Source: JACPVF01 sp964502095 (lineage in GTDB: Bacteria > Chloroflexota > Anaerolineae > Anaerolineales > Villigracilaceae). Taken from it: a stretch of 64,000 nucleotides of DNA. Under the pieces are notes generated by a model. It had not been told where the DNA came from. It saw nothing but the letters and a program-made list of their open reading frames with translations, and searched no databases. Below are positions 25,305 to 32,463 of the stretch, in pieces. Position numbers and translations under genes: made by a program. The stretch is from contig CAZCUF010000011.1 in the NCBI GenBank assembly GCA_964502095.1, positions 1 to 64,000 of the forward strand, written 5' to 3'. Each line of letters begins with the position of its first letter. The stretch's first letter is position 1.

Positions 25305-26171
25305 TTACTTCAAGTACTTCTTTACAAGCAAATCGAGCTTTTGGCGCGTGGCAGGCGGAATCGCATCCGGCTGTGTGATGAGCGCGTTGGCCAGGGCAGA
25401 TTCACAGTCGCATTTTCTTTCAGAGTCCAAATCTCGCGCCAGCGCCCGAACTGCTTCCTGCGCCAAAGCTGTATTTTTGTTCAAGGTTTGAATCACCAGT
25501 TCAACCGTCACCGGGGACTCGGTGGTATGCCAGACATCGTAGTCTGTTACGTGCGCCATAACCGCGTAACACATTTCCGCCTCGCACGCTAGAAATGCTT
25601 CAGGAGAGGTGGTCATTCCGATCAGCGACATGCCCCAGGCACGATAGGCGTTCGACTCGGCTTTGGTCGAGAAGCGCGGGCCTTCGATGGTGATAAAGGC
25701 GCCGCCGTGATGAGTCGTTGCGCCAGCCGCGCGTACCGCGCGTTCCAATTGCGCCGAAAGATCGCCGCAAAACGGCTCAGCTACACTGATATGCGCGACC
25801 AAGCCCTCGCTGAAGAATGTGCGTGCGCGGTCTTTGGTGAAATCAAAGAGTTGATCGGGGATCGCAATGTGCCCAGGCGCATAATCCTCGCGCAAAGAAC
25901 CGCAGGCGCTGATGCTGACGATTCTTTCGACCCCCAGCGATTTCAACGCGTAAATGTTGGCGCGATAATTTATCTCGGAGGGCGAAATGTGATGACCGAT
26001 CCCATGCCGCGCCAGAAAGGCCACTGTTCTGCCTTCCAGCTTTCCCACAATGACGGGCGCGCTGGGCTTTCCGAAAGGCGTAGCGATCGCGCGTTCCTGC
26101 GTATCTCGCAGGCCGGGCATGGCGTACAACCCTGAACCGCCGATTACAGCAAATGATATTTTTTCCGGCAT
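25305..26171 (-). CDS. mtnP: S-methyl-5'-thioadenosine phosphorylase
   Basis: A 288-residue nucleoside phosphorylase family 2 enzyme that splits methylthioadenosine for methionine salvage. Phosphate and base motifs are visible: VIGGSGLY, ARHGIGHHISPSEINYRAN, SACGSLRED, GGAFITIEGPRFSTKAES and MTTSPEAFLACEAE. It sits within the FHA/RodA gene run with gaps of only 9 and 15 bases, so it is probably co-transcribed although functionally separate. Methylthioinosine phosphorylase is an alternative. Confidence 0.9.
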   Translation of the reverse strand: MPEKISFAVIGGSGLYAMPGLRDTQERAIATPFGKPSAPVIVGKLEGRTVAFLARHGIGHHISPSEINYRANIYALKSLGVERIVSISACGSLREDYAPGHIAIPDQLFDFTKDRARTFFSEGLVAHISVAEPFCGDLSAQLERAVRAAGATTHHGGAFITIEGPRFSTKAESNAYRAWGMSLIGMTTSPEAFLACEAEMCYAVMAHVTDYDVWHTTESPVTVELVIQTLNKNTALAQEAVRALARDLDSERKCDCESALANALITQPDAIPPATRQKLDLLVKKYLK

Positions 26172-26186
26172 GGGCGCTCCGCAGAC

Positions 26187-26624
26187 TCAGGCAGGTTCTA
26201 TGGTTCGGACAACGATACGCGTGGAGCCTAAAACAATCTCGTCGCCGGTTGTCAACACAATCGGCTGGGCAACGGTCTCCTGATTTAAGCGCGTGCCGTT
26301 TGTAGAGTTCAGATCCTCCAGCCACCATTGCCCGTGATGAAAAATCAAACGCGCGTGGCGCGCTGAGACGGTTTCATCGGCGACGGATATATCGCAGATC
26401 GGGTCCCGTCCAAGCATAATCTCCGGCTGAATAAAATGTTTAACGCCGCCGGCTTCCTCGCTCCCAGCTTGAACGGTGAGGTTGATGCCGGGAATTCGGC
26501 GTGAAGCCACCCCCGCCGCCTGACGATGCACATCCTGCCATAATGTGTATAACGCCCAGCCCAGAAATCCATACAAGGCGAACGCCAGCAGGAGGCGCAG
26601 GACCAGGACAATCGATCCGCTCAT
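26187..26624 (-). CDS. Membrane-anchored FHA-domain protein (FhaB-like)
   Basis: 145 residues: one N-terminal helix (about 5-28) then a cytoplasmic FHA domain (about 65-140) with the phosphothreonine-binding pattern IMLGRDPICDI, SARHARL and DLNSTNGTRLN. This layout matches FhaB/FipA of Actinobacteria, which links Ser/Thr kinase signals to cell-wall assembly. Its ATG overlaps the stop of the FhaA-like gene (ATGA). No kinase is encoded in the window. Confidence 0.88.
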   Translation of the reverse strand: MSGSIVLVLRLLLAFALYGFLGWALYTLWQDVHRQAAGVASRRIPGINLTVQAGSEEAGGVKHFIQPEIMLGRDPICDISVADETVSARHARLIFHHGQWWLEDLNSTNGTRLNQETVAQPIVLTTGDEIVLGSTRIVVRTIEPA

Positions 26625-27448
26625 TTATTGTTGTTGTTTTTGAGTTTGGCGGTGGAATGATCTTTTAAGATCGCGGTCGGCCTGTCGGAGGTGGCAGGCT
26701 GGAAGGGCGCGGTATCCAGCAGGTCCGGGCGTTGAGGCGGGTTGTCCTGCCCGAAGATGAGGGCTACTCCGGCCAGTGAAATCACGTCGCCCGGATACAG
26801 CACGGATTGGCTGGCGCGCTGTCCATTGACGAACGTGCCGCCGGTCGAATTTAGATCGAACAGCACAAAGCGCCCGTTGATGGCGCGCAATTGTGCGTGA
26901 TTGCGGGAGATGCGCGGGTCGTCGATCACCAGCTGATTATCCATGCGGCGGCCGATGTTGACCACCGAATCTTTGAGCGGGAACACTTTGACGCCCTCGA
27001 TGATCAGAAACGCGTTTTCGGGAATCCGATCGTCCTCGTTGGTTTCGGCGTTTTCGTTTGGCATGCCTTTTGTCTCGGCCATAGGATCTACCCGATGTGA
27101 TGCCACTACATTGACATCCTTGAGTGAAAGAGATTTGTCGGTTGAAATGCTGATGACTGGCTTGGATATGAACTTATAACCTGCTTCCTGCCCGGCGTCG
27201 GTGAGCGCCTCGATTAAAATGTCCAACAGTCCCGGCTTTTGCCAATAGTTGACGGCTTCCGGATGCACGATCACGGTATATACATTGGGCGCCAGAGCGG
27301 CGCCGTCTTCCTGCGTGACCAGATTGGCATGCATCGCTCCGGCCAGGTTTCGAATGGCTACTTCCTCCACGCTTTGGCTGGGCAGGGCGTTTAGCAGTCG
27401 GACCTCCACCAGGTTTTGCAAACGGGCTTCCAAGTCATTTAGGTTCAT
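26621..27448 (-). CDS. FhaA-like protein: DUF3662 plus FHA domain
   Basis: About 275 residues. The N-terminal part (MNLNDLEARLQNLVEVRL onward) resembles DUF3662 of FhaA and the C-terminal part is an FHA domain (NIGRRMDNQLVIDD, SRNHAQLR, DLNSTGGTFVNG). The frame is open to 27613, but a TATAAT overlaps the ATG at 27463, so transcription would begin near the ATG at 27448, chosen here. In mycobacteria FhaA binds kinase-phosphorylated partners and helps control peptidoglycan synthesis. Confidence 0.85.
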   Translation of the reverse strand: MNLNDLEARLQNLVEVRLLNALPSQSVEEVAIRNLAGAMHANLVTQEDGAALAPNVYTVIVHPEAVNYWQKPGLLDILIEALTDAGQEAGYKFISKPVISISTDKSLSLKDVNVVASHRVDPMAETKGMPNENAETNEDDRIPENAFLIIEGVKVFPLKDSVVNIGRRMDNQLVIDDPRISRNHAQLRAINGRFVLFDLNSTGGTFVNGQRASQSVLYPGDVISLAGVALIFGQDNPPQRPDLLDTAPFQPATSDRPTAILKDHSTAKLKNNNNK

Positions 27449-27462
27449 ACTTGCTGAAGGCA

Positions 27463-27468
27463 TTATAG
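27463..27468 (-). promoter_or_regulatory. -10 box TATAAT before the FhaA-like gene
   Basis: Perfect box 14 bases from the chosen start at 27448, giving a leader of at most a few bases. It overlaps an upstream ATG that would therefore not be in the message. Confidence 0.5.
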
Positions 27469-27526
27469 AGGGGAGGGGGGGATTCTGCAAGTCATTTTTC
27501 CCGGCCACTTTGCCTATTTGAAAACA

Positions 27527-27547
27527 ATCCCCGCTTAAGGCGGGGAT
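27527..27547 (-). terminator. Terminator with the stop codon in its loop
   Basis: Stem ATCCCCGC/GCGGGGAT with a 5-base loop that contains the TAA of the zinc-ribbon gene, followed on the minus strand by TGTTTTC. It separates that gene from the FHA transcript. Confidence 0.68.
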
Positions 27548-28143
27548 CGATGAAAGACTGGCTTTCCGCAATTCGGACAATTCGCTTCCCCCCGCTTTAG
27601 CACAAACCCGCAATTAGGGCAGGTCGTTGGCTGTGCGCTTCCCAGGGGCGCGCCGCAGGCGATGCAGGCGGGTTCGCCTATCGGATTGGCGGTTCCGCAG
27701 TATTCACAAGTTATGCGACTCAGTCTCTCAGAGAGTTGTTTCGAAGCGCCCAGCGTGCGCGCGCATTCGTTGATCACGCGCCAGATGTTCTCGCTTAACT
27801 GGATGTTTTGGATATCCTGCGCAATATCGTCCAGGCGGGTCAATAAATTCAGCGGGTTGCGCAGCGCCCACAATGCCGTCGTCCCCAAACTGGCGGCTAC
27901 ACCGAGCCAGGCTTGCTGGCCAAGCTCGACCATCAGCCCATCTGCCACCTTGCGGATGCTGACCGTGAGCGCGGTCTCGCCGCCCGAGCTTACGCCCGGC
28001 CGCGACCCAATCTGCACCACCATCATTGTGTTGTCGCTTTGGCTTAAAGCTTGCGCGCGCAAATTTCCGCGATTGAATTCGGCCATAAGGGCCTGCGCTA
28101 TATCATTGGGAGTCAGCGAGCCATGGAAAATTCTTCGTTCCAT
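27535..28143 (-). CDS. Double zinc-ribbon protein of unknown function
   Basis: A 202-residue protein. The C-terminus holds two zinc ribbons: CEYCGTANPIGEPACIACG and CPNCGFVLKRGEANCPNCG. The N-terminal 120 residues look like an alpha/beta domain (SLTPNDIAQALMAEF, TMMVVQIGSR) with one hydrophobic stretch (WLGVAASLGTTALWAL), possibly membrane-associated. The function is not recognised. It begins only about 8 bases after a TATAAT box, so its message is probably leaderless. Confidence 0.75.
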   Translation of the reverse strand: MERRIFHGSLTPNDIAQALMAEFNRGNLRAQALSQSDNTMMVVQIGSRPGVSSGGETALTVSIRKVADGLMVELGQQAWLGVAASLGTTALWALRNPLNLLTRLDDIAQDIQNIQLSENIWRVINECARTLGASKQLSERLSRITCEYCGTANPIGEPACIACGAPLGSAQPTTCPNCGFVLKRGEANCPNCGKPVFHRSPP

Positions 28144-28149
28144 CTTTTC

Positions 28150-28159
28150 GATTATAATC
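28150..28159. promoter_or_regulatory. Palindromic shared -10 element GATTATAATC
   Basis: A perfect 10-base palindrome holding TATAAT on both strands. It sits 7 bases before the minus-strand start at 28143 and 35 bases before the plus-strand start at 28194, so one element can serve as -10 for both divergent genes. Confidence 0.55.
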
Positions 28160-28193
28160 GCCTTCGCGATTCTCCTTGTGAATACTTACGAAA

Positions 28194-28796
28194 ATGAATG
28201 GATTCCGGTTTCAATTCCCTGTTTTGACAATTGGCCTTTCGGTTGTTATCGGCCTGGTTTTTCTCGTTCATCATCCGACCGAGGTGCTGGCTCAGGGACC
28301 CGCGACGGCGACCCCCGCATCGGCTGGCGGCGTATTCATCACGGTTACATATGCCGATGAGCCATTTGTGAACGTCCGCAGTGGGCCAAGCACTTTATAT
28401 GACATTATTGGCCAGTTGGCCGCTGGAGATACGGCCCCAGCCTTGGGCGTTTCTCCCGGACATGAATGGATTCAGATTTCGTTCAACGGCGGTATAGGGT
28501 GGGTTTATAGCGCCTTTGTCGCGGTTTCGCCAGGCGCATTACAAATCGTCGAGCCGCCGCCAACCGCAACGCCTCTGGCCAGCCCGACTCTTGATCCCAC
28601 GCTCGCCGCGGCATTTAATGCCGCGCCTACGGCTACCCGCCTGCCAACTTTTACGCCGCCGCCGCCTCTTGTCGTCCCGAGTTTTACTCAAAGCTCCTCG
28701 GCTTCGGATGGCAGTTTTTCACTGGGCTGGGTGATTATCGGCATCGGTCTGGTCGGCGTTATTGGATTTTTACTCTCGTTTCTTCGCCGCTCGTGA
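28194..28796 (+). CDS. Exported SH3-domain protein with C-terminal anchor
   Basis: 200 residues: signal peptide or anchor (about 8-34), a bacterial SH3b domain (about 47-110: VNVRSGPSTLYDIIGQLAAGD, WIQISFNGGIGWVYSAFV), a Pro/Thr-rich linker (PTATPLASPTLDPTLAA...), and a C-terminal helix ending LLSFLRRS. Such domains bind peptidoglycan or wall peptides. The next gene is a paralogue that starts within its stop codon, so the two are surely co-expressed. Confidence 0.85.
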   Translation: MNGFRFQFPVLTIGLSVVIGLVFLVHHPTEVLAQGPATATPASAGGVFITVTYADEPFVNVRSGPSTLYDIIGQLAAGDTAPALGVSPGHEWIQISFNGGIGWVYSAFVAVSPGALQIVEPPPTATPLASPTLDPTLAAAFNAAPTATRLPTFTPPPPLVVPSFTQSSSASDGSFSLGWVIIGIGLVGVIGFLLSFLRRS

Positions 28797-29428
28797 TGTT
28801 TAAAGTCCAGCTTTCTGCCCGATTTCGATTCATGGCGCACTTGCTCATCGCGGCCGGCATCATGGCAGTCGCTTTTCTGATGCCGGGTGGGATTCCGGTT
28901 TCGGCGCAACAGCCCACCGGTTCCGTGCCGACCGTGACGGGGACTCCCTCAGGGCCGCTGGTAAAAGTCTATCAGGATTTGGGGCAGATCATCGTGTATG
29001 CGGGGCCCAGTTCCTTTGATTATCCGGCAATCGGACTTTTGCTTCTGAATCAGCAGGCTCCGGCTCTAGGACGATCTCCGGACGGGAGCTGGATTCAAAT
29101 CTACTATCCGGGTGTGCCGGGTTCAGTTGGGTGGATTTACGCGCCGTATGTTTCCATCACGGCAGTTCCTTCCTTGCCCGTCCTCGATATACCATCTACG
29201 CCGACACCGTTATCGACTCCGACCATTGACCCTACGTTGGCCGCAGCCTACATTACAACAGATCAGCCTCAACGTCTTGCCACTTTTACTCCGCCCGCTC
29301 CGCTTGTGGTACCAACCTTTGTGGATGAGACCCCCGCGCCGAGCAGTATTCCTATCGGTTTGTTGATTTTCGGCTTTGGCTTTGTGGGCGTATTGGGCGC
29401 GTTGATTTCCTTCCTGCGAGGCAGGTGA
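28796..29428 (+). CDS. Exported SH3-domain protein, paralogue of the upstream gene
   Basis: About 210 residues from the ATG overlapping the previous TGA (TGATG). It has the same plan: signal peptide, SH3-like domain (VKVYQDLGQIIVYAGPSS, WIQIYYPG, GWIYAPYV), Thr/Pro linker and C-terminal helix (IGLLIFGFGFVGVLGALISF). Shared linker words (DPTLAAA, TFTPPxPLVVP) show a tandem duplication, though the SH3 parts have diverged. A terminator follows. Confidence 0.85.
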   Translation: MFKVQLSARFRFMAHLLIAAGIMAVAFLMPGGIPVSAQQPTGSVPTVTGTPSGPLVKVYQDLGQIIVYAGPSSFDYPAIGLLLLNQQAPALGRSPDGSWIQIYYPGVPGSVGWIYAPYVSITAVPSLPVLDIPSTPTPLSTPTIDPTLAAAYITTDQPQRLATFTPPAPLVVPTFVDETPAPSSIPIGLLIFGFGFVGVLGALISFLRGR

Positions 29429-29433
29429 TCTTA

Positions 29434-29468
29434 AATCAAAAAAGCCGGTTTGTCCGGCTTTTTTGATT
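29434..29468. terminator. Bidirectional terminator
   Basis: Perfect 15-pair stem AATCAAAAAAGCCGG/CCGGCTTTTTTGATT with a 5-base loop; T-runs lie on both strands, between convergent genes. Confidence 0.87.
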
Positions 29469-29482
29469 CTTATCTGTTTTGT

Positions 29483-29863
29483 TCAGCTATTGCAAGAACA
29501 GGAACCGCCGCAGGCACAGCCGCCTTCGCCATGTTCGTGTTCATGCTGGGCGGCGATGGGGCTGTCCACCAGGAAGCCCGCGCCCTGCACCGGGTCGTTG
29601 ACGAAATCAACGGTGGCGCCGCGTAAGTAATCGATCGAGGTGTTATCGACCACAACCTTTACGCCATCGGAGTTGAATGTGAGATCGGTGGAATTGAAGG
29701 TATTATCGAGCGCCATGCCGAAGTTCACGCCACAACATCCTCCGCCAGCCACGTACACGCGCAAAGCATATCCTTCCAGGTTGCGCTGTGCGAAAATATC
29801 CTTTACAGCTTTGGCGGCGGCATCGGTTAGAGTGATCGTTTGTACGTCGATTTCTGTGAGCAT
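29483..29863 (-). CDS. A-type Fe-S carrier (ErpA/IscA family) with Cys/His tail
   Basis: A 126-residue HesB/IscA-fold protein that delivers Fe-S clusters to target enzymes. Core pattern: ITLTDAAAKAVKDIF, GGGCCGVNFGMALD and FVNDPVQGAGFLVDSP. The family's usual final C-x-C is replaced by a longer tail (AAQHEHEHGEGGCACGGSCSCNS) rich in His and Cys, which may bind extra metal. It is 26 kb from the suf operon but likely works with it. Confidence 0.87.
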   Translation of the reverse strand: MLTEIDVQTITLTDAAAKAVKDIFAQRNLEGYALRVYVAGGGCCGVNFGMALDNTFNSTDLTFNSDGVKVVVDNTSIDYLRGATVDFVNDPVQGAGFLVDSPIAAQHEHEHGEGGCACGGSCSCNS

Positions 29864-29967
29864 GATACTCTCCTCGTGGATGAATATGACGCATAATATC
29901 AGAATTATGGGTGGTTGTCAACGACAGCGAAGGCGGCAGGTACAGGCCCGGTCTTTCAATACTTTGC

Positions 29968-29996
29968 TTGACACATTGCAAACGCGCCTGTAAAAT
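29968..29996 (+). promoter_or_regulatory. Promoter TTGACA-N17-TAAAAT of hppA
   Basis: A consensus -35 at ideal spacing from the -10, about 60 bases before the hppA start. The leader between is GC-rich and contains GGCGCGCGGCGCGCC, which could fold. Confidence 0.72.
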
Positions 29997-30056
29997 CGCC
30001 CTGCTCGTTTCGGCGCGCGGCGCGCCTTATACTTTGTTCGGGAGGAAACCCCTTTT

Positions 30057-32399
30057 ATGTTCACCATGGGACTCACCGCTTTTGAATCGACTGCGATCTG
30101 GGCTGTACTTGGCATTGCCATCCTCGGCCTGGCATACGCAGTCTTTTTGCGTTCCCAGATTTTACGCGAGGATAAGGGAACCGCAAAAATGCAGGAAGTG
30201 TGGGGCGCGATTCGAGATGGAGCCAACGCTTATCTCGTTCGCCAACTCCGTTCGATCCTGCCTTTGATCGGCATCCTGACCATTGCCTTGTTTTTCTCCG
30301 TTTATATTGTTCCCCCCAGCGCGGAAGCCCTGGAACGATTCCCCGGCCAGGCTCCTGAGCAAGTGCGCCTGATCATCGGCTTTGCGCGTGCCATCGCGTT
30401 CGTGATGGGCGCTTCATTTTCTCTGGCTGTCGGTCAAATTGGAATGCGCATGGCCGTCGAGGGAAATGTGCGCGTGGCCTCCGCCTCGCGCAGGTCCTTC
30501 GGTGACGCCCTGCGCATCGCGTACCGCGCCGGAACGATCACCGGTATGCTGACCGATGGCCTCGGCCTGTTGGGCGGCACTTTGATTTTCATTGTTCTCG
30601 GCATCGCCGCGCCGGATGCTTTATTGGGTTTCGGTTTTGGCGGCACGTTGTTGGCGCTGTTCATGCGTGTGGGCGGCGGCATTTTCACCAAGGCGGCTGA
30701 CGTCGGCGCAGATTTAGTCGGTAAAGTGGAAGCAGGCATCCCTGAGGATGATCCGAGAAATCCGGCAGTGGTGGCTGATTTGGTCGGCGATAACGTCGGC
30801 GACTGCGCGGGAATGGCCGCAGATATTTTTGAATCCTATGAAGTGACCATTGTGGCCGGTTTGATTTTAGGCCTGGCTTTACATGCCTTCACCGGCCGCC
30901 TTGAATGGATTATCTTCCCATTGATCGTGCGCGGCGTGGGCGTGCTGTCTTCGATTGTTGGAACGTATCTGGTGCGCGGCGGCCCGGGAAAGAGCGGCAA
31001 CGCGATGAAAGCCATTTTCCGCGGCTTCCTTTCCTCTGCGGTGATTTCAGCCGTGCTCTTTTTTGGCGCTGGTTTTCTGTATTTGAACAATCCGGGAATG
31101 AGTCAGTTCGGCGGCTGGTGGCGCGTTCCGGTGACAGTGGCCGTTGGGGTTCTGTTGGCAATTTTGATCGACCGTCTGACTGAATACTTCACCGGCACCG
31201 ACCAATCTCCGGTTCGAGACATCAAGAAGGCGGCGGATACCGGCCCGGCTACGCTGATTCTGCAGGGCGTCGCGGCCGGCTTCGAGTCCTCGGTCTGGTC
31301 TGTGATTGTCATCGCGCTGACGATTGTCGCGTCTATTTTCGTCATGGGTACGATTCCGGGAGTGGATGCCGCACAGCGCATTAACTTTATTTTATACGGC
31401 GTGGCGATGACGGGCATCGGCATGTTGACCCTGACGGGCAACAATGTGGCGATGGACTCATTCGGCCCCATTTCGGACAACGCGAACGGCATCGGCGAAA
31501 TGTCCTGGCACGGAATGGAAGATAAAGAGACGCGCGATGCCCAACAGATCATGGCCGATCTCGACGCGGTGGGCAACACTACCAAGGCAATTACCAAGGG
31601 TGTTGCGATTGGTTCGGCGGTCATTGCGGCGGTGGCGCTCTTTGGCTCCTTCCTGGTGGACGTGAGCCGGGCGCAGGCTAGTTTGGGTGTTGCGGTGACG
31701 GAACAGATCAAGACCATGGGCATCCGTGTTGACGTGCCGCAGGTGTTCGTCGGCATGTTGATCGGCGGCGCCCTGCCGTGGCTGTTCTCTTCGTTTGCAA
31801 TTCAAGCGGTTTCCCGCGCGGCTTCGTTGATCGTGCTGGAAGTCCGTCGTCAGTTCAAGCTCGGCGTGCTGGAAGGCAAAGTAGCGCCCGATTACAAACA
31901 AGCAGTCGGCATTTCGACTACGGCGGCGCAAAAGGAACTCGCTTCCCTGGCTTTGCTCGGCATCGTGACGCCGATTGTGGTCGGCCTACTTTTACAGGTT
32001 GAAGCGCTGGGAGGCTTCTTGGCGGGCATCATTGTCTCAGGTCAACTACTGGCGGTATTCCTGAACAACTCGGGCGGCGCCTGGGATAATGCCAAGAAGT
32101 TGATCGAGGATGAGCCCCGCAAGCCCGCCGAGAATTTAGGGAAAGGCTCTGAACGCCATAAGGCCGGCGTTGTGGGCGATACGGTCGGCGATCCGTTCAA
32201 GGATACGGCTGGCCCCGCTCTGAATCCGATGATTAAAGTGGTAAACCTGGTCTCGGTCATCATTGCCCCGATCGTTGTGCAATATGCCAGAGCCGAAGGG
32301 ATGACCCAAGTTGTCATTTGGATCGTCGCATTGCTCCTGATCGCGGTGCTTGGCTGGGCAATCGTCCGCTCGAAAGCACCGGCGCAAGCGATGAAGTAA
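30057..32399 (+). CDS. hppA: Membrane-bound proton-pumping pyrophosphatase
   Basis: A 780-residue protein of about 16 helices that couples PPi hydrolysis to ion pumping. The substrate-site signatures are intact: DVGADLVGKVEAGIPEDDPRNPAV, DNVGDCAGMAADIFESYE, and the C-terminal GDTVGDPFKDTAGPALNP. The stretch GNTTKAITKG has Lys and Thr where K+-dependent enzymes have two alanines, so this is the K+-independent, H+-pumping type. GGGAGGAAA precedes the ATG with wide spacing. It would recycle biosynthetic PPi for energy. Confidence 0.95.
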   Translation: MFTMGLTAFESTAIWAVLGIAILGLAYAVFLRSQILREDKGTAKMQEVWGAIRDGANAYLVRQLRSILPLIGILTIALFFSVYIVPPSAEALERFPGQAPEQVRLIIGFARAIAFVMGASFSLAVGQIGMRMAVEGNVRVASASRRSFGDALRIAYRAGTITGMLTDGLGLLGGTLIFIVLGIAAPDALLGFGFGGTLLALFMRVGGGIFTKAADVGADLVGKVEAGIPEDDPRNPAVVADLVGDNVGDCAGMAADIFESYEVTIVAGLILGLALHAFTGRLEWIIFPLIVRGVGVLSSIVGTYLVRGGPGKSGNAMKAIFRGFLSSAVISAVLFFGAGFLYLNNPGMSQFGGWWRVPVTVAVGVLLAILIDRLTEYFTGTDQSPVRDIKKAADTGPATLILQGVAAGFESSVWSVIVIALTIVASIFVMGTIPGVDAAQRINFILYGVAMTGIGMLTLTGNNVAMDSFGPISDNANGIGEMSWHGMEDKETRDAQQIMADLDAVGNTTKAITKGVAIGSAVIAAVALFGSFLVDVSRAQASLGVAVTEQIKTMGIRVDVPQVFVGMLIGGALPWLFSSFAIQAVSRAASLIVLEVRRQFKLGVLEGKVAPDYKQAVGISTTAAQKELASLALLGIVTPIVVGLLLQVEALGGFLAGIIVSGQLLAVFLNNSGGAWDNAKKLIEDEPRKPAENLGKGSERHKAGVVGDTVGDPFKDTAGPALNPMIKVVNLVSVIIAPIVVQYARAEGMTQVVIWIVALLLIAVLGWAIVRSKAPAQAMK

Positions 32400-32415
32400 A
32401 ATACACTAAATCCAG

Positions 32416-32448
32416 AAACTGCTCCCAGTAAACGACTGGGAGCAGTTT
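32416..32448 (+). terminator. Hairpin after hppA
   Basis: Perfect 14-pair stem AAACTGCTCCCAGT/ACTGGGAGCAGTTT with a 5-base loop, 16 bases after the stop. It is followed by mixed AT rather than a pure T-run. Confidence 0.75.
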
Positions 32449-32463
32449 GCAATTATTTATTGC

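Noticed and set aside
29997..30056. Riboswitch in the hppA leader (GGCGCGCGGCGCGCC)
   Set aside because: Only a short GC palindrome is present; the leader is too short for known metabolite riboswitches.
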